Source of the DNA: CAUYUA01 sp963575675
GTDB lineage: Bacteria; Pseudomonadota; Alphaproteobacteria; Azospirillales; Azospirillaceae
Assembly: GCA_963575675.1 (NCBI GenBank)
Contig: CAUYUA010000033.1
Span: forward strand, 1 to 64,000
Direction: 5' to 3'
Length of the DNA: 64,000 bases
Part shown: piece after piece, positions 44,987 through 53,816 of the stretch
How the letters are laid out: each line of letters starts with the position of its first letter
Position numbering within the stretch: the first letter of the stretch is position 1
Notes under the pieces: generated by a model
Seen by the model: the letters and a program-made list of their open reading frames with translations, nothing else
What the model was told of the DNA's origin: nothing
Databases searched by the model: none
Translations under genes and position numbers: made by a program

Positions 44987-47065
44987 ATGATGAAAATGAT
45001 CATGAGAATATGGCAGCAAACCACGGCGGTTTCTGTTAAATTTCTAATTCTATTAATTCCTGTTTTGACTCTTTCGACGATTTTGTTTTCTTCGACTTAT
45101 TTTTATACGAAATCCACAAAGCTCCAGAGGCTGTTGACGACAAAGATTCAGAATGTTGCTGAAATTAATGCGGCGACTTTGGCAAATGCATTGTGGTCCT
45201 TTGATCTTACGGGAGTTTCCGGGATTATTCAGGCGATGCTGGTTAATCAGACGCTTGAGTGTGTGGTTGTGACCGATGCTTTATCGGGGCATGAATATAT
45301 TTGGCCTGAACCAGCTTGTGTTGATATACCGGAACGTCCTTTGGTTCGTCATTCAATTATTCTGAACGGGCGCCATCTTGGGGATTTGACGTTATTTTAT
45401 AGTTTTCAATCAATTCAAACTCAGATTCGAGAGGAGATTTTAAATAGTTTTTGGTTATTGATTTTGTCTTTATTGACAACGGTGATTACTGCTCTTATGG
45501 CGCACCGAATTACGATTGGCGCGCCGTTGCGTCGTCTGATTGAATCAATTCGTTTGGCGGATCAAAAACATGTTCGGCAGCCTGTCAAATGGAAGTCGTC
45601 TGACGAGTTGGGGCAAGTAATAGAAGCATATAACCAGATGCTGTGTCGGTTGACGGCCGAAGAGGAGGCTTTGAGGCGGAGTGAAGAACGTTTGACTTTA
45701 GCGATTCAGGCAACTCGTTCTTCCGTTTGGGATCTCGATCTTTGTAATGGTCAGTATTGGTGGTCAAAAGAGTTTCCATTAATGTTGGGATACGAGGCTT
45801 CAGAATTGCCGATGTCGGCAGAGACATGGGAAAATCTGATCCATCCCGATGAAGTCAGCACCGTGATTGCAGAAACGCTTCGTCATATTTCTGGAGAAAC
45901 CACAACTTTTCGTCAGATTTATCGCACGCGTCGTAAAGGGGGAGAATGGGCGTGGGTAGAGGATCGCGCCACAGCAATTCGTGATGAAAACGGCGTCGCC
46001 ATTCGTTTGACTGGAATTATGGCGGATGTGACCGAACGAGTTCAAGCAGAATTGAATTTGGCGCGGGAGCGTTCTATTCTTCAGGCGACTTTGGAGAATG
46101 TCGATCAGGGCATTGTAATGTTCGACGTAGGTCTTCGTTTGGTGATGTTTAATCGACGTGCGGCTGATCTTTTGAATGTTCCATTAAAGTATTTAACACA
46201 GAGACCTCACTATAAAGATATTGCCGCTTGTCAATTAGATCGCGGAGAGTTTCGTGAGTATGGCGATGATCCTGGTCGTCATTTGCAGTATTGGGATACT
46301 TTGCCGAGTGATTATTATACATATAAGCGCCGACGTCCTGATGGAATTGTGGTGGAAGTGCGCAGCAATCCCTTGTTTCAAGGTGGTTTTGTTTGCACTT
46401 ATACGGATATAACCGCAGAAGCGCGCGCGGCCGAAGAAATTTTCCTGGCAATGCAGGAGACCGAAAAAACTTTGGCGGAGTTGCGAGCAACGCAAGCGAA
46501 TTTGGTTCAAGCAGAAAAGATGGCGTCTTTGGCTTTGTTGGTTGCAGGAATTGCGCACGAAATTAATACGCCGGTTGGTATTGCCTATGGTTGCGCTAGT
46601 CATTTGGTAAATCGAACGCAGCATTTGGTTGAATGTTTCGACGCCGGAGCCATGAAAAAATCCGACTTGAAAAACTATGTTGCGGTTGCGGTGGAATCTA
46701 GTCGGTTGATGGCGGCCAATTTGACGCGCGCTGCTGAATTAATTCAGAGCTTTAAACGAGTGGCTGTAGATCAGACCAGCGCTGAACGTCGGAATTTTGA
46801 TTTGCGCACTTATATTGATGAAGTTATCACTAGTCTTGGTCCGCGTTTGCGTTCGACTCCGCATCAGGTTCAGGTTGTTTGTTCTCATTCTATTGAGATG
46901 AATAGCTATCCAGGAGCATTGTCTCAAGTTCTGACCAATTTGGTAATGAATAGTTTAGTACATGCATTTGATGTTTCTGTTGGGGGGGGGGGCTGTTGCA
47001 GGGAGGATCATTTTAACAGTAGAACTCCAATCGTCTACAGAGGTGTTTTTACGGTTTACGGATAA
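44987..47065 (+). CDS. PAS sensor histidine kinase, frame cut at an 11-G tract
   Basis: The 692-codon frame encodes a membrane sensor. A first helix (VKFLILLIPVLTLSTILF), a periplasmic sensor of about 120 residues, a second helix (FWLLILSLLTTVITALM), a HAMP-like segment and two PAS domains (ERLTLAIQATRSSVWDLDLC; LQATLENVDQGIVMFDVG) come first. Then come a coiled coil and HisKA (LLVAGIAHEINTPVGIAYG, His near 523). The ATPase domain begins normally (QVLTNLVMNSLVHAFDVSVG) and then derails at 46982-46992. Eleven Gs put translation into a wrong frame ending CCREDHFNSRTPIVYRGVFT. With 10 Gs (or 7 or 13) the product would be about 793 residues and complete. The start is unclear: several ATGs lie within 15 bases and none has a strong Shine-Dalgarno. 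No response regulator gene is adjacent. Confidence 0.85.
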   Translation: MMKMIMRIWQQTTAVSVKFLILLIPVLTLSTILFSSTYFYTKSTKLQRLLTTKIQNVAEINAATLANALWSFDLTGVSGIIQAMLVNQTLECVVVTDALSGHEYIWPEPACVDIPERPLVRHSIILNGRHLGDLTLFYSFQSIQTQIREEILNSFWLLILSLLTTVITALMAHRITIGAPLRRLIESIRLADQKHVRQPVKWKSSDELGQVIEAYNQMLCRLTAEEEALRRSEERLTLAIQATRSSVWDLDLCNGQYWWSKEFPLMLGYEASELPMSAETWENLIHPDEVSTVIAETLRHISGETTTFRQIYRTRRKGGEWAWVEDRATAIRDENGVAIRLTGIMADVTERVQAELNLARERSILQATLENVDQGIVMFDVGLRLVMFNRRAADLLNVPLKYLTQRPHYKDIAACQLDRGEFREYGDDPGRHLQYWDTLPSDYYTYKRRRPDGIVVEVRSNPLFQGGFVCTYTDITAEARAAEEIFLAMQETEKTLAELRATQANLVQAEKMASLALLVAGIAHEINTPVGIAYGCASHLVNRTQHLVECFDAGAMKKSDLKNYVAVAVESSRLMAANLTRAAELIQSFKRVAVDQTSAERRNFDLRTYIDEVITSLGPRLRSTPHQVQVVCSHSIEMNSYPGALSQVLTNLVMNSLVHAFDVSVGGGGCCREDHFNSRTPIVYRGVFTVYG
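46982..46992. repeat. Poly-G tract (11 bases) in the kinase ATPase domain
   Basis: Eleven consecutive Gs lie between the N-box and G1-box coding regions. Removing one G joins FDVSVGGG to AVAGRIILTVELQSSTEVFL in frame. Tracts of this length slip readily during replication in bacteria, which is the basis of classical phase variation; they are also a common sequencing error. Confidence 0.95.
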
Positions 47066-47369
47066 CGGCAAAGGGATTCCTAAAGCCAATTTGTCTCAAA
47101 TTTTCGAGCCATTCTTTACCACACGGCGAGGTTCTGGAGGAAGTGGTTTGGGTCTCCATATTGTGTTTAATCTCGTTACTCAATCTTTAGGAGGAGCTAT
47201 TTCGGTAGAAAGCGCAGAAGGTGAGGGAACTACTTTCTTAATTCGCATTCCGCGTGTGGCTCCGATAAAACCGGAACGGCCGTCAAAAAAAGAAACGTCC
47301 GAGATTCGAGCAAAGAGCGAGGTCGTGTCTACAGCGGTGCTTGAAGATGAGCTTGATTCCCGTAATTAA
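46993..47369 (+). pseudogene. C-terminal ATPase half of the split histidine kinase
   Basis: Continues the kinase in the frame reached by loss of one G. It contains G1 (RFTDNGKGIPKANLSQIFEP), F-box (FFTTRRGSGGSGLGLHIVFN, which includes G2) and G3-like SAEGEGTTFLIRIPR, then a short charged tail. These are the complete ATP-binding motifs missing from the upstream frame. It has no plausible start of its own, so it is expressed only if the poly-G tract changes length or slippage occurs. Confidence 0.85.
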
Positions 47370-47764
47370 TATGGATAAGTAGAATAAGCGGAAATCTCTT
47401 TTATGAGGTTTTCTTGGTAGAGATACGCGGCGTGTATGCGCGCCTTGGTTGTCTCTCTGCACGCAAGAGGCGGTTTGCGGTCGCGCAAAGAGTGCGGGAT
47501 GCTTCCGAGTCGCTGTGGGGCGAGACATTGATTTCGGAAAGTTATATGTCGTTTGCCTGTGCGGCAGCTCAATAGGGGGGCGTCGCGCCACAAGGGGAGT
47601 TAAACGCCTCTGCGGCGTTCCGTATAAAAACGTCTTCCGAACAAATCTCTTCGTTCGGAAGAACGGGGTATTCCCCCATCGACGATCTATATGGTAAAGA
47701 AATAGATTAAGAGAAAACCAAGTCGGGTCGGACGCCAAAGCCGGACGCTAAACCACAGGGCGAC
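47370..47764. other. Intergenic region before envC, with a hairpin and a short frame
   Basis: About 395 bp. An inverted repeat CTTCCGAAC (47634-47642) / GTTCGGAAG (47653-47661) forms a 9-bp stem without a T-run. A short frame from TTG 47414 or GTG 47432 to TAG 47573-47575 reads RRFAVAQRVRDASESLWGET, then LISESYMSFACAAQ; it looks compositionally coding but has no clear ribosome-binding site or recognised family. It may be a relic of a longer gene. Confidence 0.35.
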
Positions 47765-49591
47765 ATGACGCGCAACACACAAGCACACTGTGCCGCAAAT
47801 CCATCGGATTTTTCCGGGTGGAGGCGTGCGCGCGCAGTGTGCGCGCCGTTGTTTGCTCTGCTAATTATCGCTTCAGGAACCTTTGCGCGCGCCGAACTGC
47901 CGCCGGATCAAGCGCTGCGGCAAATCGAACGTGGTTTGGCCACCGGCAAAACACGCCAGCAAGAGCTGGATGAACAAACCGCCAAACTCAACGCCGAACT
48001 AGAACCGTTGCGGACGCAATTAGTCGCCGCCGCCGACGCTGCGGCGCGTCATGAGTTGTTGCTCAGCACACTTGAGGCCTCGTTAGCCACCCTGAGCGCC
48101 GAAGAACAAGATCAACTTCGACGCCTTACCGCCGATCGACGACGAATCGCCGAACTCCTCGCTGCTCTGCAACGGCTATCGCGAATTCCGCCCGAAGCGC
48201 TGATTGCTCGCCCTGAAACTCCGGTTAACGCCCTACGCTCGGCGTTTTTGTTGCGCGCCATTCTTCCCCCACTGACGACACGATCCCAAGCTCTGAATGA
48301 AGCCGTCGGACGTTTGCAGGATATTCGACAAACCCTTAACGCCCGGCGTCAAGAAGCAGAATCCGTGCGCAAAAGACTTGAAGCTCAACAAGGCGAGGTC
48401 GCCGCTTTGGTGGAAAAACGCGAAGCGTTGCGTCGTCAAACCAACGAAGAACGCGATCGAATCGCACGAAATATGGCAAGTTTTGCGGCTCAAGCTTCCG
48501 ATCTACGGCAGCTTATCGAAAAAGTTGAGGCCGATCGTCGCGTCGAAGAGATGAAGCGGCGAACAGAAGAAGAGAGACGACGTCAAGAAGAAGAAAAACG
48601 ACGGGTTGAAGAAGAAACTCGGCGCCGAGTCGATGAGGCAACGCGTATGCGCGCCGAAGAAGAGAGGTTGGCTGCTCAACGACGCGCCGAAGCCGAACTT
48701 TCGGCCCAAAAACAACGCGCCGAAGCCGAACGCCGCCTTAGCGAAGCCGAACAGAACGGTGATCATCAGAAGGCTGAAGCCGAGCGTCTGAAACTGGAAG
48801 AAGAACGACGCGCCGATCTGCTTCGCGCTCAAGAACGGCGTGCGCAAGAGCGACGCGCACAAGACAATCGTCGTGCGCTGGAAGAAATACGCCAACGCGC
48901 GCAAGAAGAAGCTCGTCGCGCATTGGCCGAACGACGTGATGCAGAACAACGCAAAGCCGAATCTTCGGAAGAGTCCGAAGTCGCCGAAATTGAATCTCCG
49001 TTTGGTCCGCGTCATCAGGTCGACTCCCCGCACGAAGAGCCCTCACGCCAAGACGCTCCTTCACGCCCGGATTCACGTCCGGAGTCGCCGTTCTCCGCCG
49101 CAAATGAAGCCTCCGAAACCGCGCCGCGCGCCGCTCCACCGAAACCGCGCGCCGCAAACGATGAGACACCGCGTCCTTTGCGCGCGCCGCACATTGCAGA
49201 ACAAGGACGCCTTCCCGCGACCGGCCCGATTACCGTCGGCTATGGAGAGCGCGATCAGTATGGAGCCGTAAGTCGCGGTGTGCATATCGCCGCGCGCCCC
49301 GGCGCCTCGGTCGTTTCTCCCTTCAGCGGAGCCATTAAGTTCTCCGGCCCATTCCGAAACTACGGGCAAATCTTGATCGTCGAACACAGCAATGGATATC
49401 ATAGTCTTATTGCCGGGCTCGGTCGAATTGACGCCGCCGTTGGACAACCGGTTTCAGCCGGAGAACCGATCGGAAGCGTCGTATCGACCAATGATGCGGC
49501 GGACATCTATTTCGAATTGCGACGCAACGGCCAGCCCATCAATCCCCGGCGCAGCCTAAGCGCCCCAGATGGGAAAGGACAAGGTTCATAA
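47765..49591 (+). CDS. EnvC-family murein hydrolase activator
   Basis: A 608-residue periplasmic protein. The N-terminal signal (APLFALLIIASGTFARA, about 28-44) is followed by coiled coil (45-240) and an extraordinarily Glu/Arg/Ala-rich segment (about 255-405: RRVEEMKRRTEEERRRQEEE and similar). Next are a Pro/Ser-rich spacer and a degenerate LytM/M23 domain: VSRGVHIAARPGASVVSPFS, YGQILIVEHSNGYHSLIAGL, DIYFELRRNGQPINP. The zinc-binding His residues of active M23 enzymes are not conserved, as expected of EnvC, which activates amidases rather than cutting itself. The highly charged insert makes it much longer than E. coli EnvC (419 residues). Its stop overlaps the ctpA start by one base (TAATG), so the two are coupled. 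Confidence 0.9.
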   Translation: MTRNTQAHCAANPSDFSGWRRARAVCAPLFALLIIASGTFARAELPPDQALRQIERGLATGKTRQQELDEQTAKLNAELEPLRTQLVAAADAAARHELLLSTLEASLATLSAEEQDQLRRLTADRRRIAELLAALQRLSRIPPEALIARPETPVNALRSAFLLRAILPPLTTRSQALNEAVGRLQDIRQTLNARRQEAESVRKRLEAQQGEVAALVEKREALRRQTNEERDRIARNMASFAAQASDLRQLIEKVEADRRVEEMKRRTEEERRRQEEEKRRVEEETRRRVDEATRMRAEEERLAAQRRAEAELSAQKQRAEAERRLSEAEQNGDHQKAEAERLKLEEERRADLLRAQERRAQERRAQDNRRALEEIRQRAQEEARRALAERRDAEQRKAESSEESEVAEIESPFGPRHQVDSPHEEPSRQDAPSRPDSRPESPFSAANEASETAPRAAPPKPRAANDETPRPLRAPHIAEQGRLPATGPITVGYGERDQYGAVSRGVHIAARPGASVVSPFSGAIKFSGPFRNYGQILIVEHSNGYHSLIAGLGRIDAAVGQPVSAGEPIGSVVSTNDAADIYFELRRNGQPINPRRSLSAPDGKGQGS

Positions 49592-51180
49592 TGATGAAGA
49601 TCATGACGGCGTCCGCACTTGCGGCTCTGTTGTTCCTCTCTCCCGCCTGCGCAACGGCGGAATCCAATACATCTGAGACATATCGCCAATTAAATCTTTT
49701 CGGCGACGTCTTTGAGCGCGTCCGCTCCGAATACGTTGAGAAAGTCTCCGACGAACAATTAGTCGAAGCCGCCATCAACGGCATGCTCACGTCGCTTGAT
49801 CCGCATTCCAGCTACCTGAACCGCAAAAGCTACCAAGACATGCAGGTTCAGACCAAAGGCGAATTCGGGGGCTTGGGCATAGAAGTCACTATGGAGAACG
49901 GCCTCGTCAAAGTGGTCTCTCCCATAGACGACACTCCGGCCTTCCGCGCCGGGTTGCAAACCGGCGATTACATCACCCATCTTAATGGGGAAGCTGTTCT
50001 CGGCCTTACTCTCAGCGATGCGGTCGAGAAGATGCGCGGCCCGGCGGGCTCCGACATCCGCCTTACTATTCGGCGCGGAGAGATTACTGAGCCTTTTGAC
50101 GTCACCCTCACTCGCGCCGTGATTCGAATCCAGTCGGTTCGTTCCCGCGTGGAAAACGACATCGGCTATTTGCGAATCACCACCTTCAACGAGCAAACCC
50201 AATCCGGCCTGGAAAAAGCCATCGAGAAAATCAAGGAAGAATTGGGGCCGAAACTGAAGGGATACGTGCTCGATCTACGCAACAATCCCGGTGGTCTATT
50301 GGATCAAGCCATTGCCGTCGCAGATGACTTTCTTAATCAAGGCGAAGTCGTCTCCACACGCGGACGGCGTCCGGAAGACGGGCAACGATACAACGCCAAA
50401 CCAGGAGATTTGGCCAACAATCTCCCCATTGTCGTTCTGATTAACGGTGGGTCGGCTTCCGCCTCGGAAATTGTCGCCGGCGCCCTTCAAGATCACCGTC
50501 GCGCCATTATTATGGGAACACAGTCCTTCGGCAAAGGCTCCGTCCAAACCATTATTCCTCTGCAAGGCCACGGAGCCATGCGATTGACCACCGCTCGTTA
50601 CTATACTCCGTCAGGGCGCTCGATTCAGCAACTCGGAATCACCCCCGACATCATTGTTGCGCAAGCGCGTCTAGAAGAAATCGATCAGGCCGGACGTCGT
50701 CGCGAAGCCGATCTTCGAGGCGCATTGAAAAACGACAATCAAGGCGCTTCTGGAAAATCCGGGAAGGCAAACCGCGACAAAGACAAAAACGATAAAGCAA
50801 CGCCGCCCACCGTCGTCAAGCCGACTCCGAACACGACTCCTACAAACGGCGATAACAATAAGCCCTCTACGCCTACGTCGACGGATACGCCGCACTCCAA
50901 CGAAACCGATAAAGACAACGCCAAACCAGCGCAACCCACTCCGGAAGAAAAAAACACGCCTGACGCAAAGCCCGCTCCCGACAGCAAAAATACGTCGCCA
51001 GACGCAGCAAAGCCTTCGTCGGACGGTAAAAACACGCCGAATGGTTCCGGCGCGAAACCCGCGCCGACGCGCGAAAACGCTGAAAACACAGCTTCGCCAC
51101 AAAACGACTACCAACTGGCGCGAGCACTGGATTTACTACGCGGCATTGCCCTATACAATGCCCGAAGCACGATAAACTAA
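49591..51180 (+). CDS. Carboxyl-terminal processing protease CtpA (S41)
   Basis: A 529-residue exported serine protease. Signal peptide at 1-24 (ALAALLFLSPACATAES). The PDZ domain (about 90-165) shows GEFGGLGIEVTMENGLVKVV, PAFRAGLQTGDYITHLNGEA. The peptidase core has YVLDLRNNPGGLLDQAIAVA, the nucleophile in NGGSASASEIVAGALQDHRR and the general-base Lys in QSFGKGSVQT. It trims periplasmic or outer-membrane proteins, including cell-wall hydrolases in other bacteria, consistent with its coupling to EnvC. The last 160 residues are unusual: a Lys/Asn/Thr/Pro-rich disordered linker (about 385-500) before a conserved C-terminal helix QLARALDLLRGIALYNARS. Confidence 0.93.
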   Translation: MMKIMTASALAALLFLSPACATAESNTSETYRQLNLFGDVFERVRSEYVEKVSDEQLVEAAINGMLTSLDPHSSYLNRKSYQDMQVQTKGEFGGLGIEVTMENGLVKVVSPIDDTPAFRAGLQTGDYITHLNGEAVLGLTLSDAVEKMRGPAGSDIRLTIRRGEITEPFDVTLTRAVIRIQSVRSRVENDIGYLRITTFNEQTQSGLEKAIEKIKEELGPKLKGYVLDLRNNPGGLLDQAIAVADDFLNQGEVVSTRGRRPEDGQRYNAKPGDLANNLPIVVLINGGSASASEIVAGALQDHRRAIIMGTQSFGKGSVQTIIPLQGHGAMRLTTARYYTPSGRSIQQLGITPDIIVAQARLEEIDQAGRRREADLRGALKNDNQGASGKSGKANRDKDKNDKATPPTVVKPTPNTTPTNGDNNKPSTPTSTDTPHSNETDKDNAKPAQPTPEEKNTPDAKPAPDSKNTSPDAAKPSSDGKNTPNGSGAKPAPTRENAENTASPQNDYQLARALDLLRGIALYNARSTIN

Positions 51181-51194
51181 TCCGGTTATCTCCT

Positions 51195-52454
51195 GTGGCG
51201 AACGCTTTTGTGAGTCAGCTCGCGGAAAAGCTGAAGGAAAGGATAGCGGCCGTTTCCGGTCGCTACTCTTTCTCCCTACCGTCGATTCATCCCGGTTGGG
51301 CGGCGCTGATAGCAGCGGCGACGCTTGTTGCTGGCGTTCTGACCGGGTTGGTCGTTTGGCTTTCCGCCAACGCAGACATCACCCTTGAAGAACGGCATGC
51401 CGCCATTCCCACGGTTACGACCGCCATTTCAGGCGGAGTTAGGCCGATTCCTTCCATCATCACGGCCTCTTCTTCACAGGAGATGAGGGCGCCTGAAGCT
51501 TCTGCGGCGGCAACTGGAAACAGTGCGCCGCCTCTGGATGCTCCGGTTACGCTTGTCGCAGCTCCCGCTCCCGGAATGACGGAAGAAAGTCGCTTCGGTC
51601 TCTTGCCTCGTTTAGGGCCGGACAACAAAGCCCCTTGGAAAGTCTATGCTCGCCCGTTTCCGGCCAATGATCGACGTCCGCGAATCGCTATTGTGATTTC
51701 CAACCTCGGTCTTTCAGGAGCCGCCACCGCCACCGCCCAACATTTGCCTGGCGGCGTGACTTTCTCTTTCGCCCCGGTTGCGGAACGACTTGACATGTGG
51801 GTTGAACGCGCCCGCGCCGATGGTCACGAAGTGATGATTTCTCTGCCTATGGAGCCGATCAATTATCCTCAAAACGATCCGGGCCCTCAAACTCTGCTGA
51901 CCTTTCTTGATTCCGCCCGCAACACGGAACGACTGGAATGGGCGCTCGCGCGCTTTCCAGGATATGTCGGCGTCATGAACATTCATGGATTCCGCTTTCT
52001 GAACGATCCGGTTCATATGCGTCCGGTTTTGGAAAACATCAAAAGGCGTGGGCTTATGTTTCTCGACAACCGCTCGCGTTCCGGAAGCGTTGCAACGCCG
52101 TTGGCTTCGCAAATGGGAGTCCCATGGGCGTTTATCGATCGCGTCATTGATCGGGATCCAGCCAGAAAGCCGATTGACATTCAGCTCGAAGAGCTGGAGC
52201 AAATCGCCAAACGCAACGGAGCAGCCATCGGCGCCGGTCTTCCTTATCTAACCACCATAGAACGCCTGATGGAGTGGCTTCCTCTATTGGCCGACAGAGG
52301 CATTGCTTTGGCCCCGGTAAGCGCAGTCGCCTATCTACAAAAGCCAGAAGAACCGCCGCCGCCGCCTATAGACGAAACGAGCGGCGCAGACAAAGACAAA
52401 AAAGGTGGCGCTAATAGTAAGGAAAAAAGCGGTGGCCAAGGAGGAGGACACTAG
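51195..52454 (+). CDS. Divergent polysaccharide deacetylase family protein
   Basis: A 419-residue membrane-anchored protein. One membrane helix (about 33-56, WAALIAAATLVAGVLTGLVV) is followed by a Ser/Ala/Pro linker and a YibQ/DUF610-type NodB-like barrel. The barrel shows PRIAIVISNLGLSGAATATA, LPGGVTFSFAPVAERLDMWV, EVMISLPMEPINYPQNDPGP, GFRFLNDPVHMRPVLENIKR and GLMFLDNRSRSGSVATPLAS. Activity in this family is poorly defined; some retain the metal site, others do not. A Pro-rich then Lys/Gly-rich tail ends the protein. The start is the GTG at 51195, a few bases after the ctpA stop. The order envC-ctpA-deacetylase-rppH is a common alphaproteobacterial cell-envelope cluster. Confidence 0.85.
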   Translation: MANAFVSQLAEKLKERIAAVSGRYSFSLPSIHPGWAALIAAATLVAGVLTGLVVWLSANADITLEERHAAIPTVTTAISGGVRPIPSIITASSSQEMRAPEASAAATGNSAPPLDAPVTLVAAPAPGMTEESRFGLLPRLGPDNKAPWKVYARPFPANDRRPRIAIVISNLGLSGAATATAQHLPGGVTFSFAPVAERLDMWVERARADGHEVMISLPMEPINYPQNDPGPQTLLTFLDSARNTERLEWALARFPGYVGVMNIHGFRFLNDPVHMRPVLENIKRRGLMFLDNRSRSGSVATPLASQMGVPWAFIDRVIDRDPARKPIDIQLEELEQIAKRNGAAIGAGLPYLTTIERLMEWLPLLADRGIALAPVSAVAYLQKPEEPPPPPIDETSGADKDKKGGANSKEKSGGQGGGH

Positions 52455-52988
52455 ATGATAGACCGTCGCGCCCTGCCATATCGGCCATGCGTTGGAATTA
52501 TGCTCATCAACCGGCACGGAAAGGTCTGGGTTGGGCGTCGAATCGATGCGCCCGACGCATGGCAAATGCCTCAAGGCGGCATAGATCCTGGTGAAACGCC
52601 AGCTATGGCTGCACTACGTGAAATGCGCGAAGAAATCGGCACTGGCGCAGCTGAAATCATTGCAGAGACGGATGGGTGGTTGCGTTACGATCTTCCAGAC
52701 CATCTTCTGGGTAAAGTGTGGCAAGGGCGTTATCGCGGCCAAGAACAACGTTGGATTGCAGCGCGATTCTTGGGCCGTGATCTTGATATTAACCTCGCCA
52801 CCAATCATCCGGAGTTCGATGCCTGGCGATGGGCGGAAATCGGCTCTTTGTTGGGCATGGTGGTTCCTTTCAAGCGTCAGGTGTATGAAACCGTTATCCA
52901 GGAATTCATGCCGACGCTCACACGCCATTGGCCTCATATTGGGCCGTGTGCTTCGGAGTCATCCGACAGTGGTGGCAAGAGCATTTGA
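52455..52988 (+). CDS. rppH: RNA pyrophosphohydrolase RppH
   Basis: A 177-residue Nudix enzyme that removes pyrophosphate from the 5' end of triphosphorylated mRNAs, exposing them to RNase E (also acts on Ap5A as NudH/InvA). It shows LPYRPCVGIMLINRHGKVWV, GRRIDAPDAWQMPQGGIDPG and the full Nudix box GGIDPGETPAMAALREMREE, then IG. The ATG at 52455 follows the TAG stop of the preceding gene directly, within GAGGAGGACAC, a good ribosome-binding region. Last gene of the envC cluster; a complete repeat element follows. Confidence 0.95.
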   Translation: MIDRRALPYRPCVGIMLINRHGKVWVGRRIDAPDAWQMPQGGIDPGETPAMAALREMREEIGTGAAEIIAETDGWLRYDLPDHLLGKVWQGRYRGQEQRWIAARFLGRDLDINLATNHPEFDAWRWAEIGSLLGMVVPFKRQVYETVIQEFMPTLTRHWPHIGPCASESSDSGGKSI

Positions 52989-53012
52989 CGCCAAAATTTT
53001 AATCAAATAAGA

Positions 53013-53315
53013 ATTCAAAGGGTCCAGGGACTGTGTTCCTGGTCGCTCGGGATTATAAGGGGGGAGCGAAAGCCCCCCTTATTCGCGAAGCGATCTTCTT
53101 CTGGAATTGTTTATCTGTATAAAAATTGAGGCTATTGAGGCTGATGTTAACGCAATCAGCACTAACTTTAACTTTCTCTTAATATTTTTTAATGTCTTTT
53201 CTTAACCTTCAAAGATAAACAGTCCAAAGGAAGGTCGCTTCGCGAATAAGGGGGGCTTTCGCTCCCCCCTTATGATTCCGAGCGACCAGGAACGCAGTCC
53301 CTGGACCCTTTGAAT
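53013..53315. mobile_element. Complete MITE-like inverted-repeat element, copy 2
   Basis: Begins ATTCAAAGGGTCCAGGG and ends CCCTGGACCCTTTGAAT, perfect inverted termini. Each arm contains the CCAGGGACTGTGTTCCTGG hairpin, TCGCTCGGGATTATAAGG, and a G-rich/C-rich second hairpin. The similarity continues through TTCGCGAAGCGATCTTC and TCTGGAATTGTTTATCTGT to about 105 bp. The core of about 90 bp is AT-rich and non-coding. It sits between the convergent ends of rppH and panD. Arms match the element at 17991-18330 nearly base for base over the outer 75 bp. Confidence 0.9.
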
Positions 53316-53372
53316 TTTATCCTTATATTTACAACCCTAAAACGAAAACACGGATATTCTCAACTTTACCTT

Positions 53373-53816
53373 CTAATTCTCGATCTCCTCGTCACTTTCC
53401 GGCGGAGCCCCATCGACAATATAGAAATCGTAAGGGGGACGCGCGCTTCCGGAAACGTCGTAGTGACGAATTTGATCGATGTGATTGCCGGGCCGGAAAG
53501 TAAGAATACGCGGCTTCAATCGATATAACTCAGCAGGCGTTGTCAGCTCGGAAGCTGCAACGATCAGAATATCACCGATCTGACACAACCGCGCTGCCGC
53601 GCCATTCAGCACGCAACAGCGTGACCCCGGAGCGCCGAGAATAATATATGTGGAAAACCGCGCGCCGTTGGTGCGGTTCCAAATATCGACGAACTCCAAA
53701 GGATAGAGTCCCACCGCCGCACAATGCTCGGGATCCAAAGTAATGGACCCCTGATAATCCAGATTGGCGTCGGTCACGGAGATACCGTGTAATTTGCCCC
53801 GTAAAACTTTAATCAT
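53373..53816 (-). CDS. panD: Aspartate 1-decarboxylase
   Basis: A 147-residue pyruvoyl enzyme that makes beta-alanine for pantothenate and CoA. It aligns closely with E. coli PanD: MIKVLRGKLHGISVTDANLD, then YQGSITLD, where self-cleavage between Gly and Ser creates the pyruvoyl group. DIWNRTNGARFSTYIILGAP holds the substrate-binding Arg and the Tyr involved in proton donation, and VLNGAAARLCQIGDILIVAA follows. About 20 residues longer than E. coli's at the C-terminus (acidic tail DGAPPESDEEIEN). The ATG at 53816 overlaps the upstream MFS stop in ATGA; the frame extends much further upstream inside the MFS gene without meaning. Maturation factor PanZ is not nearby. Confidence 0.92.
   Translation of the reverse strand: MIKVLRGKLHGISVTDANLDYQGSITLDPEHCAAVGLYPLEFVDIWNRTNGARFSTYIILGAPGSRCCVLNGAAARLCQIGDILIVAASELTTPAELYRLKPRILTFRPGNHIDQIRHYDVSGSARPPYDFYIVDGAPPESDEEIEN

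Noticed and set aside
47414..47575. 53-codon frame before envC
   Set aside because: Composition looks coding but there is no ribosome-binding site, homology or conserved start; kept only as a note in the intergenic entry.
47634..47661. Inverted repeat CTTCCGAAC/GTTCGGAAG as a terminator
   Set aside because: The stem is good but no T-run follows and no gene ends within 260 bp. A protein-binding site is equally possible.
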